Positions 16,207-23,590 of a stretch of DNA of 29,486 nt are shown here, piece by piece (positions within the stretch are counted from its first letter, which is position 1; every line of letters starts with the position of its first letter). The notes under the pieces are model-generated. The model had not been told where the DNA came from. It saw nothing but the letters and a program-made list of their open reading frames with translations, and did not search any database. Source of the stretch: Phocaeicola sp. (GTDB lineage Bacteria; Bacteroidota; Bacteroidia; Bacteroidales; Bacteroidaceae); NCBI GenBank assembly GCA_020026175.1, contig JAHHQV010000034.1:1-29486 (forward strand). The letters are read 5' to 3'. Made by a program: the position numbers and the translations under genes.

Positions 16207-17685
16207 TTACTCTTCCTCTTTATAGTTCTCGTATTTTAGAGAACGCTTCAAGAGATCTTGGTTAAGCTGTCTTTTGCCTGCCATAGGGTCATTGTGTGAG
16301 CTAGGGCCTGTAATACATCCTTCGGGACATGCCATCATTTCGATGAATTGTGCATCTACTTTGCCTGTCTTTGCATAGGCACGCAAGACTCCGATATTTT
16401 TCTTGTTGAAGTCTGACACCTGCATAATCTTTATGCCATCTGCCTTTTTGCCAAGATATGCTTTAACAGCACCGGCTACTCCACCTGCTTGTGCAAATCC
16501 ATGTGCTTCGCATACAGAGTCTTTAGAGACTTTATATGGAGCAGTTTCTTTTATATCAATAGAAAATCCCTTTATGATAGCACCTATTTCTTCAAATGTG
16601 AGTACATAGTCAACACATTCATCTCTTTGAGCCTCTTTTCTTTTGGCTATACAAGGACCTATAAACACAACTTTTGCATCTGGATATTTTTGTTTTGCGA
16701 TGCGCGATGCATAATACATAGGCGAACCTGTAGTAGAAACATATGGTTTCATGGCAGGTATATGTTTGTTGACCAATTCTATATATGAAGGGCAGCATGA
16801 AGTTGTCATAAACTTCTGTCCCTCTTCTATCTTTTCCAGCAGTTCGTGGGCTTCATTGCTTGTTGTATGCATAGCACCTTCTGCCACTTCTATTATCTCA
16901 GAAAAACCTATCTGCTTGATTGCGCCATATACTTCCTCTATTTTAGCATCAAATTGCCCAAGAATGGATGGTGCAGGAATGGCTATGACTTTTGTACCTT
17001 TTCTTATTTCTTCAAGTACGTCAAAAACTTGTGAAATCTCGAAAATAGCACCAAAAGGACAAGCATTGAGGCACTTCCCACAATATATACATTTTGTTTC
17101 GTCAATATGTTCTATATTGTTCTCATTTTTGCTTATGGCCTTTACAGGACATGCTTCTTCACATGGCACAGGTATATAAACGATGGCATGGTAAGGGCAA
17201 CTTTTATGACAGAGACCGCAACTGATACATGTTTCATGGTCTATATGTGCCTGACCGGTTCTCTTGTCGAAATGGACAGCTCCTTTAGGGCAATTCATAT
17301 AACAGCTGCGAGCCACACAGCCACGACAAAGGTTGCTTACTTCGTAGTTCACTTGTACACACGACGAACATGCCTCGTCTATTACACAAAGGATATTCTC
17401 TTTAATCTTTCCATGTCTTTCCAAAGCTTTACGTGCATATTCGGACAGATTGGTCAGTTCATCAACCTCGTCAGACATATCCCACCCAAGAAGAGGCAGG
17501 GATTTGTATTTTGTAACTGCACGTTCTTTATGAATACAGCATCGACCTATAGCTTGCGAACGTTTTGGGCTGAATTCCAAAGGGATACGGTCAATTTTTT
17601 CGATCAACAAGTTCTCTTTCCATAAGGCTACAAGACTTTGAAGAAGTTTGTGCCTTACAATCATTACGTTGTTTGTAAATGCCAT
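16207..17685 (-). CDS. Monomeric [FeFe]-hydrogenase, cysteine-rich N-terminus (group B-like)
   Basis: The 492-residue product holds a full H-cluster domain: TSCCPSY (ligand Cys298; Cys297 is the conserved proton-path cysteine), GPCIAK (Cys345), and MACPEGC (Cys453 and Cys457). Two ferredoxin-type motifs (Cys153/156/159/163 and Cys199/202/205/209) feed electrons. A further cysteine cluster at Cys106/109 and Cys120/123/128/132, plus Cys49-Cys50, marks an N-terminus unlike the classic clostridial enzyme. GPC in place of MPC and TSCCPSY in place of TSCCPGW fit the group B type, as I recall that group. No NAD- or flavin-binding region is present, so ferredoxin is the likely partner. Inferred role: H2 release during fermentation. 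All three maturases lie directly downstream. Confidence 0.93.
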   Translation of the reverse strand: MAFTNNVMIVRHKLLQSLVALWKENLLIEKIDRIPLEFSPKRSQAIGRCCIHKERAVTKYKSLPLLGWDMSDEVDELTNLSEYARKALERHGKIKENILCVIDEACSSCVQVNYEVSNLCRGCVARSCYMNCPKGAVHFDKRTGQAHIDHETCISCGLCHKSCPYHAIVYIPVPCEEACPVKAISKNENNIEHIDETKCIYCGKCLNACPFGAIFEISQVFDVLEEIRKGTKVIAIPAPSILGQFDAKIEEVYGAIKQIGFSEIIEVAEGAMHTTSNEAHELLEKIEEGQKFMTTSCCPSYIELVNKHIPAMKPYVSTTGSPMYYASRIAKQKYPDAKVVFIGPCIAKRKEAQRDECVDYVLTFEEIGAIIKGFSIDIKETAPYKVSKDSVCEAHGFAQAGGVAGAVKAYLGKKADGIKIMQVSDFNKKNIGVLRAYAKTGKVDAQFIEMMACPEGCITGPSSHNDPMAGKRQLNQDLLKRSLKYENYKEEE

Positions 17686-17759
17686 AAGTAAAAGTAGTAT
17701 GATGTTAGTTAATCTGTTTCACAAAATAATAGAATTAAAAATAATAATTGTCAGAGTGT

Positions 17760-18296
17760 TTATTCTTTATCTTCTTCTACTCCTCGTAGTATAAGTGTTG
17801 TAGCTCCTAAAGTAAAAATACTGCCTTCATCAATTCTGACTCTGTCTTTTGGACCAAGAATTTCGTTCATAAGGAATGTTCCTGTAATGCTGTCATTATC
17901 ACGAAGAGTATAGACAATCTTTCCTTGCTTGTTTTTCTTTACATTTATAATGCAGTGTCTTCTGTCCATACTAGGGTCGTTTGTCTCTATGGCAATATCC
18001 ACTTCGGTTCCCTTACATCTTCTGCCTACAACATTATCTCCTTCATGAAGAGGTAGCACTTGTTTGTAGGCAAAAACATTTTCAATAACCACTACATTAC
18101 CAAAATCTTTAGTTCCTTCTTTTTCGTCTATTATTTCTTCTTTTCTGTTAGCGGCATTTAGTTTTGAACGCCCCAATCTGATGCTGAATTGTTTTTTACA
18201 CTCTCCACAGATGAAAACAAGGGATTGTCCCTGTTCGTATTTAGTCTCATCAAATTGAATGTAATTGTCACATTTAGGACATCTTACTCTTTTCAT
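17760..18296 (-). CDS. Zinc-ribbon and FHA-domain protein
   Basis: A 178-residue protein with an N-terminal zinc ribbon (CPKC at 6-9, CGEC at 30-33), a charged linker, then an FHA domain at about 80-170. The FHA signature is present: VVGRR, MDRRH with the phosphothreonine-contacting arginine and histidine, and the later DNDSITGTF loop. FHA domains read phosphothreonine on partner proteins; the partner is unknown and no Ser/Thr kinase gene is nearby. It follows the SPOR-domain gene by 26 nt and precedes hydA by 74 nt, so it is likely co-transcribed with the former and may be with the latter. No membrane segment is seen. Confidence 0.85.
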   Translation of the reverse strand: MKRVRCPKCDNYIQFDETKYEQGQSLVFICGECKKQFSIRLGRSKLNAANRKEEIIDEKEGTKDFGNVVVIENVFAYKQVLPLHEGDNVVGRRCKGTEVDIAIETNDPSMDRRHCIINVKKNKQGKIVYTLRDNDSITGTFLMNEILGPKDRVRIDEGSIFTLGATTLILRGVEEDKE

Positions 18297-18322
18297 TCTA
18301 TATATTTAAGTTGTTATTATTT

Positions 18323-19438
18323 CTATTTGTTGAATACCCATACATTTTTGAATTTATCTTCTTTTTTTATCTCTTTTGCTTTGTCATAAGCCTTGCCCTT
18401 GTTGTCAAAGCTGTATAAAGAGATTCTGTAGCGGTCGGAGTGTACAACTATTTCAGCATCGTCATAACCCTGCTCCTTGAATTTTGCAAGTTCTTTTTCT
18501 GCATCTTTCATTGTAGGAAGGCTGGCTGCTATTATATACGAACATTTATTGTTGGTTTGTTTAGATATGTTCTTCTCAAACTTATTCTGGATAGTCCTTT
18601 TTTGTTCTTTTGTTGTTGTCTTTTTTACTTCTGCTTTCTGTTCTTGCTTTTCAACCATTACACTCTTTATAGCTACAGGTTTTAGAGTATTGACATTGTT
18701 TTTTGTACGTACCACTTTATTCTGTTGCTTTTCAACGTGACAGCTTATGGCTACCGACTTTGATCGTATTGCGTCAAGCATCGTTTCTGCACCCAACGAA
18801 GCATAACTGGCATTGTCAAGATATGTATTTTCTACAGGGACAGATAATATAAAGAATAAGATAATGGCAGCAGCTATACCTACAGCATTTTGTAATATCT
18901 TATGGACTATATTTGACTTTCCTGCAGGCAAGTTCTTTGTTTTGTATGTTTCTTCTTCTATAGCAGTATGTACAATCATTCTAGACAAATCATTGTTTGT
19001 CTCTTCTTTCTTTATTTCACAAAGAGGGGATAGGCTGAAATTAGCCAATCCATAAAGTTGTGGAGAAAAGAACGATGAATAAGTAGGTTCGAAACCGTAA
19101 AGTCCGTTCATTGTATAATACAAAGTGCCTATCTTGTCTAATTCTGCCTGTCCGTTTTGATATAGTGATTCCTTTATAATCGAAACTACCGTTTCTACTT
19201 TTCTGGTTGCATCTGGAAAGTCTGTGTTATAGGCCTGCATATACGATTGTACCAACAAGCCGTCGTTCATTACAAGCTGCGGGTTGAATCCTATAGTTCG
19301 TTGAGGAGGACAAAATATATTGGCAGACTCTTTAAATTCAGCCTGCTTGTTATGAGCAATAAAACCTCCCAATCCTGGAACTATGACACAGTCATTTTCC
19401 AATAATAATACTTCAATATGTTTAGCCAACTCTTTCAT
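18323..19438 (-). CDS. HU-like/CCDC81-type and SPOR-domain membrane protein
   Basis: I start this protein at 19438 (MKELAKHIE, 371 residues); an ATG five codons earlier overlaps a promoter-like -7 box. The N-terminal 135 residues carry the bacterial HU-CCDC81-like domain (ENDCVIVPGLGGFIAH at 14-29). One transmembrane helix follows at about 183-202, then a low-complexity lysine/threonine-rich linker, then a SPOR domain at about 295-371 (YIIAASLPTMKDAEKELAKF region). The layout places the HU-like part in the cytoplasm and the SPOR domain in the periplasm, where SPOR domains bind denuded peptidoglycan at division sites. Proteins of this design are characteristic of Bacteroidetes; a link between cell interior and septum is inferred. 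Confidence 0.85.
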   Translation of the reverse strand: MKELAKHIEVLLLENDCVIVPGLGGFIAHNKQAEFKESANIFCPPQRTIGFNPQLVMNDGLLVQSYMQAYNTDFPDATRKVETVVSIIKESLYQNGQAELDKIGTLYYTMNGLYGFEPTYSSFFSPQLYGLANFSLSPLCEIKKEETNNDLSRMIVHTAIEEETYKTKNLPAGKSNIVHKILQNAVGIAAAIILFFILSVPVENTYLDNASYASLGAETMLDAIRSKSVAISCHVEKQQNKVVRTKNNVNTLKPVAIKSVMVEKQEQKAEVKKTTTKEQKRTIQNKFEKNISKQTNNKCSYIIAASLPTMKDAEKELAKFKEQGYDDAEIVVHSDRYRISLYSFDNKGKAYDKAKEIKKEDKFKNVWVFNK

Positions 19439-19442
19439 GCTG

Positions 19443-19450
19443 CAAAAGTA
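19443..19450 (-). promoter_or_regulatory. -7 box abutting the SPOR-gene start
   Basis: TACTTTTG, read on the minus strand and followed by C, matches the Bacteroidetes -7 element TAnnTTTGC. It ends 4 nt before the A of the chosen ATG (19438), so transcription would start at or just inside the start codon. No convincing -33 TTTG is seen at the usual spacing. Confidence 0.4.
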
Positions 19451-19601
19451 CAATTATTTCTAAATAAAAGCATACTATTATATAGTGATTATTTTAGAGA
19501 TTGTTCAAAATATGGATATAATTCTCGTTTAAAGTAAAAAGCAAGAGTATATCTATATTATTAACAAGCTCAAAGTATAGTTGTTCACTCAAAATTACTT
19601 T

Positions 19602-19619
19602 TGTCGGAATACTCCGACA
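19602..19619 (-). terminator. Compact hairpin after the coiled-coil gene
   Basis: TGTCGGA (19602-19608) and TCCGACA (19613-19619) form a 7-bp stem with a 4-base loop, just downstream of the coiled-coil gene's stop at 19624. No clear T-tract follows on the minus strand, so it may be a weak terminator or an mRNA 3' end stabiliser. Confidence 0.35.
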
Positions 19620-19623
19620 GATT

Positions 19624-21471
19624 TTATTCAGGTAATTTACTCGACAATAAGTCGGCAAGTTCCTGTTGTTCGGAAGCCAAAGCCATTTCAATTCCATCTT
19701 TCATCGTCTTTATTCCTTCTTCTGTTGTGAAATAGGCATTAAATCTTCTGATAGTCCCAATTTGTGCAATAGAATAGTTTCTTGGATCTGGATTGTTGGA
19801 AGCTATTGCAGAAATATGTTCAGTGTTGATGTTTTCATTAAGCATATCCTTGAATATGTCTTTATAAGGTAAAGAAAACTTGCTTACGGTAGGTTGGAAT
19901 GTCACATGATATAAGTTTTTTATCGTAGTACGACCATTCTTGTCGTGATAGCTTATTTGTAACGGCTGATATGTACAGATAGCCGTAAGAAGAGACTCTA
20001 CCAGTTGTTGTGCGCTTTCCTCATTGTTCAAGTCGCATATCAATTCTTCCGAATCGAATGGTGAATCCAATCCTTCCATCTTGGAAATACAATTACTCCT
20101 CAGATAAAGAATCTCGTTTGTTATTACTTCTTTGCCTTCAATACCCCAATCAAATAAACCTACCTTTAGGATAAGGTTCTTTGACAAATATATGTACTGA
20201 TTGCCTATAGTTGTTGTAAGACGTACATATTCAAATTTTTTTGTGATAGAATGTAGTTCATTGTTGAAATTATCTTTTTCTATTTCATCTTCATTAATAG
20301 ATGAAAGGTTTTCATCATTAGAAACTTCTGTTTCCGTATCTTGTTCTTCCCTCTCTATCTCATGATAGCCTTTATTTGAATATTCTTCTGATTCTTTGGT
20401 TATGCAGTCTTGCTCTTTTTGAGAAATATTAGAGAGTTCGGATATAGACATTTTCAAATCTTCAATGATTTGTTCGGCTTTTTCCAATGATGTCTGTGTC
20501 TCTATATGTTCTGCTTGGACTTTTTGAAGTTTCTCTTCAAGCATATTTATATCTTTCAGAGCATTATCTAACTCTATTGATTTCTCTGTAAGATTACTTT
20601 TTACCTTTGTCAAGTTTTCGTCAGAAATTTCCTTTTCTTTGTCGGAAGTATTTTTCAGATTGCTTAATTCTTCATTAAGTTTTTTGTTTTCTTCCAATAA
20701 TATGTTCTTTTCCTTGTCGGAAATTTCTAGAAGAGATGTTTTCTTGTCGAGGTTGGAATTAAGAGATTCTACCTGAACTTTATAATCGTTGATATGTTTG
20801 TTCAAACATTCAATTTCAGCCAACGATTTATTATTTTCACCATCTTTGTTTTCTGACTCGGCTTTTATTGCTTTTATTTCATCCAAAAGATTGGAATTAT
20901 TTATAGAGAATTTTTCAAGTTTTAATTCTAAATCTTTTTTCTCTTCCTCCAGCTTTATATTATTCTTAGAAAGATTTTCTTTCTCTTTCTCCAACTTTAT
21001 GTTGCTTTTAGAAAGGCTCTCTTTTTCCTCTTCGAATTTATTTATAATGATTTCCAGTTCAGAAATTTTAGAAACTGCATTTTCGCAACTAACTTTTAGA
21101 TCAGAGCAATTTTTTGTACAGGCATCATATTTATTATTGAGTTCAGCATATTTCTTATCACTGTCAGAAATATCTTCCTTCAATTGACCGTTTTCTATTG
21201 TAAAAGTTTCAACTTGCTTTTTGTAATTCTCAAGTTCTTTCTTACAATTTTCAAGTTCGTTCAGATTGTTTTCGTTTGTAGTTCCGTAATCTGAAATGCT
21301 AGATTCTGCTTTCTTGAATTTTTCGTTAAGTATGTTATATTCTTTTGAAGTATTGTTCAGTAATTCGGAAATTCTGCTGTTTTCATGTTTTAGTCTTGTA
21401 TTCTCATCATTCAGACTATTAATGTCTATACCCCAGAATGCCTTTATTATTTTATTTGAAAAATTGCCCAT
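19624..21471 (-). CDS. Long coiled-coil protein with possible WYL-like C-terminal domain
   Basis: A 615-residue protein I cannot name. Residues about 20-380 are almost continuous heptad-rich coiled coil, including a 14-residue tandem repeat at about 150-180. An acidic linker follows (about 360-405). The last 200 residues form a globular domain: LLTAICTYQPLQISYHDKNG resembles the opening strands of WYL domains, followed by basic and aromatic segments and RRFNAYFTTEEGI. The C-terminal MALASEQQELADLLSSKL is reminiscent of a UVR-type helical hairpin. No signal peptide or membrane helix is seen, so it is probably cytoplasmic. It lies in the same orientation as its neighbours, with hairpins on both sides, so may be a single-gene unit. 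Confidence 0.7.
   Translation of the reverse strand: MGNFSNKIIKAFWGIDINSLNDENTRLKHENSRISELLNNTSKEYNILNEKFKKAESSISDYGTTNENNLNELENCKKELENYKKQVETFTIENGQLKEDISDSDKKYAELNNKYDACTKNCSDLKVSCENAVSKISELEIIINKFEEEKESLSKSNIKLEKEKENLSKNNIKLEEEKKDLELKLEKFSINNSNLLDEIKAIKAESENKDGENNKSLAEIECLNKHINDYKVQVESLNSNLDKKTSLLEISDKEKNILLEENKKLNEELSNLKNTSDKEKEISDENLTKVKSNLTEKSIELDNALKDINMLEEKLQKVQAEHIETQTSLEKAEQIIEDLKMSISELSNISQKEQDCITKESEEYSNKGYHEIEREEQDTETEVSNDENLSSINEDEIEKDNFNNELHSITKKFEYVRLTTTIGNQYIYLSKNLILKVGLFDWGIEGKEVITNEILYLRSNCISKMEGLDSPFDSEELICDLNNEESAQQLVESLLTAICTYQPLQISYHDKNGRTTIKNLYHVTFQPTVSKFSLPYKDIFKDMLNENINTEHISAIASNNPDPRNYSIAQIGTIRRFNAYFTTEEGIKTMKDGIEMALASEQQELADLLSSKLPE
20949..21032 (-). repeat. 42-bp imperfect tandem repeat within the coiled-coil gene
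   Basis: Two adjacent 42-bp units, beginning at 20949 and 20991, encode the near-identical 14-residue segments SLSKSNIKLEKEKE and NLSKNNIKLEEEKK. The unit is in frame, so copy-number change would lengthen or shorten the coiled coil by two heptads without a frameshift. Confidence 0.75.
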
Positions 21472-21514
21472 ATCATTATCATTGATTTATTATATTGTAA
21501 ATTTTAAGGTTTGA

Positions 21515-21550
21515 AATCTCCTTGAACAAACACATGTTATCAAGGAGATT
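21515..21550 (-). terminator. Hairpin between aguB and the coiled-coil gene
   Basis: AATCTCCTTGA (21515-21525) and TCAAGGAGATT (21540-21550) form a perfect 11-bp stem with a 14-nt loop, about 40 nt downstream of the aguB stop on the minus strand. Only a short T-run follows, so termination strength is uncertain, but the position suits the end of the tamB-aguA-aguB unit. Confidence 0.55.
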
Positions 21551-21590
21551 AGCATTGAATAATATTCTTGTTTTTATTATATGCTTGTAT

Positions 21591-22478
21591 TCAGTCTCTA
21601 AACCTTTTGGTCAATTCACCGAATTCATCTATCCTTCTGTCTCTCAAGAATGGCCACCAGCGTCTCACATTTTCGCTACGGTCCATATCTATATCTACTA
21701 TGATATTTTCTTCCTTGTAATTGTCAGCTTGTGCAATCAGTTCTCCTTGTGGACCTGTCACAAAACTGTTTCCCCAAAACTGTATGCCGTTTGTCTGACC
21801 TGAAGGATCTGCTTCATGCCCTACACGGTTTACCGAAATTACAGGTAGTCCGTTTGCTACAGCATGTCCTCTTTGTACGGTAATCCATGCATCCAATTGA
21901 CGAAGCTTTTCATCTTTAGTGTCTGAGCTTTCCCAACCAATAGCAGTAGGGTAGATTAATAGTTCCGCTCCTTTAAGTGCCATCATTCTGGCTCCTTCAG
22001 GATACCATTGATCCCAACATACCTGTACTCCAAGTTTTCCTATGGAAGTCTGTATAGGCTCGAACCCTATATCTCCCGGAGTGAAATAGAATTTTTCATA
22101 ATAAGCAGGGTCGTCCGGAATGTGCATCTTGCGATATTTGCCTGCAATACTTCCATCTTTATCGAAGACTACGGCCGTGTTGTGATAAAGACCTGTCGCA
22201 CGGCGCTCAAACAATGAGGTTACCAGCACTATGCCGAACGTTGAGGCTATATCGCTATAGAAATTTGTAGAACTTCCTGGAATAGGCTCTGCCAAATCAA
22301 AAAGACGTGTATCTTCTGTCTGACAAAAATATAAAGAGTTGTGAAGTTCCTGCAAAACTACCAGTTGTGCACCTGCTTGTGCCACTGTTGCTATATTTCT
22401 ATAAATCTTCTGTAAATTATATTTCATATCAGCAGTGCATGACTGCTGTATTATACCGACACGAATAATTCTACTCAT
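21591..22478 (-). CDS. aguB: N-carbamoylputrescine amidase
   Basis: This 295-residue carbon-nitrogen hydrolase carries the nitrilase-family triad Glu44 (LQELHNS), Lys117 (YRKMHIP) and Cys154 (VCWDQWYPEG). The CWDQWYPE context, with YHNTAVVFD earlier, is the signature of N-carbamoylputrescine amidase, which releases putrescine, CO2 and ammonia. The adjacent agmatine deiminase gene, 28 nt upstream, makes the substrate, so the pair converts agmatine to putrescine. Putrescine would feed polyamine synthesis. The protein is cytosolic, of standard length, and shows no missing residues. Confidence 0.95.
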   Translation of the reverse strand: MSRIIRVGIIQQSCTADMKYNLQKIYRNIATVAQAGAQLVVLQELHNSLYFCQTEDTRLFDLAEPIPGSSTNFYSDIASTFGIVLVTSLFERRATGLYHNTAVVFDKDGSIAGKYRKMHIPDDPAYYEKFYFTPGDIGFEPIQTSIGKLGVQVCWDQWYPEGARMMALKGAELLIYPTAIGWESSDTKDEKLRQLDAWITVQRGHAVANGLPVISVNRVGHEADPSGQTNGIQFWGNSFVTGPQGELIAQADNYKEENIIVDIDMDRSENVRRWWPFLRDRRIDEFGELTKRFRD

Positions 22479-22506
22479 TCTGTATTTAGTTTATATATTG
22501 ATAAAT

Positions 22507-23550
22507 TTAAATTTGTTTTCCGTTATACACTGATTCTGGATATTGCATAGTTACACAATGTAGCGAACCATGCTGCTTTATCAAGGCTCTGCAATCTATT
22601 CCAACGATTTCTCTGCCCGGAAAAGCTTCTGACAATACTTTTGCAGCTTCGTTGTCGTTGTTGGGCTGATTGTATGTAGGGTATAATATAGCATTATTCA
22701 TAATCAGGAAGTTGGCATAAGTAGCAGGTAGTCTGATACATTCATCATCATATATTGCATTAGCCATAGGAAGAGGAAGAAGTCTGTATGGTTTGCCGTC
22801 AGTGGTTCTGAAGGTTTTCAGTTGTTCTTCCATTGCCAATAAGGCATTGTAATGCTCGTCTGATGTATCATTGCATTTCACATATGCTATAGTATCATCG
22901 GGACATAGTCGGGCTAGTGTGTCTACATGACTGTCTGTATCGTCTCCTGCCAGATAGCCATAATCTAACCACAATACTTGTTTCAGATTAAAGCAATCTA
23001 TAAGATATCTTTCAATGTCTTTTCTAGACATTACATCGTTTCTATTGTCAGACAGCAGGCATAAAGAAGTGGTAAGAAGAGTTCCTTTTCCATCACTTTC
23101 TATAGAGCCTCCTTCAAGTACGAAATCTCGTCGGTTTATATAGTCTCCGTTTATTATACCATGTTTTTTAATTCTGCTGTTTATCATATTGTCTTTGTCT
23201 GCTGCAAATTTCATACCCCATCCATTGAAACAGAAATCAAGCAACTGAGGATCGGCGTGAGGATCTGTCATGCAGATAAAGGCATGGTCTCTTGCCCAAG
23301 TATCATTTGTAGGACACTTTACGAAAGTTACATTGTCTATATACTTGAAGTCCTTCAGAACTTCCGGAAAGTCTGGAGCAACGAGCAGCAGAGGCTGTCG
23401 TGAAGCTATTTCATGTGCTATGTTTAGAAAACATGTTTCCACTTCTTCCAACATATATGCCCAGTCAGTTTCTGCATGAGGCCATGTAAGTTGGATATAA
23501 CTCTGTCGTTCCCATTCCGAGGGGAGATAAAAGTTCTTTTCTTTAGTCAT
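22507..23550 (-). CDS. aguA: Agmatine deiminase
   Basis: A 347-residue member of the peptidyl-arginine deiminase-like family that hydrolyses agmatine to N-carbamoylputrescine and ammonia. Characteristic elements: WPHAETDW at 23-30, NDTWARDHAF at 82-91, LEGGSIESDG at 145-154, HVDTLARL with His208, and the nucleophile Cys332 in SLHCVTMQYP near the C-terminus. All are intact. It begins 40 nt after the tamB stop and is followed closely by aguB, so the three genes may form one transcript, although tamB has no metabolic link with the other two. Confidence 0.95.
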   Translation of the reverse strand: MTKEKNFYLPSEWERQSYIQLTWPHAETDWAYMLEEVETCFLNIAHEIASRQPLLLVAPDFPEVLKDFKYIDNVTFVKCPTNDTWARDHAFICMTDPHADPQLLDFCFNGWGMKFAADKDNMINSRIKKHGIINGDYINRRDFVLEGGSIESDGKGTLLTTSLCLLSDNRNDVMSRKDIERYLIDCFNLKQVLWLDYGYLAGDDTDSHVDTLARLCPDDTIAYVKCNDTSDEHYNALLAMEEQLKTFRTTDGKPYRLLPLPMANAIYDDECIRLPATYANFLIMNNAILYPTYNQPNNDNEAAKVLSEAFPGREIVGIDCRALIKQHGSLHCVTMQYPESVYNGKQI

Positions 23551-23590
23551 AAATTATTCAGCTGTGCTATTCTTTGTTTTTTCTTTTTCT

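Noticed and set aside
19494..19697. 67-residue minus-strand frame
   Set aside because: It overlaps the 3' end of the coiled-coil gene in another frame and has no family features.
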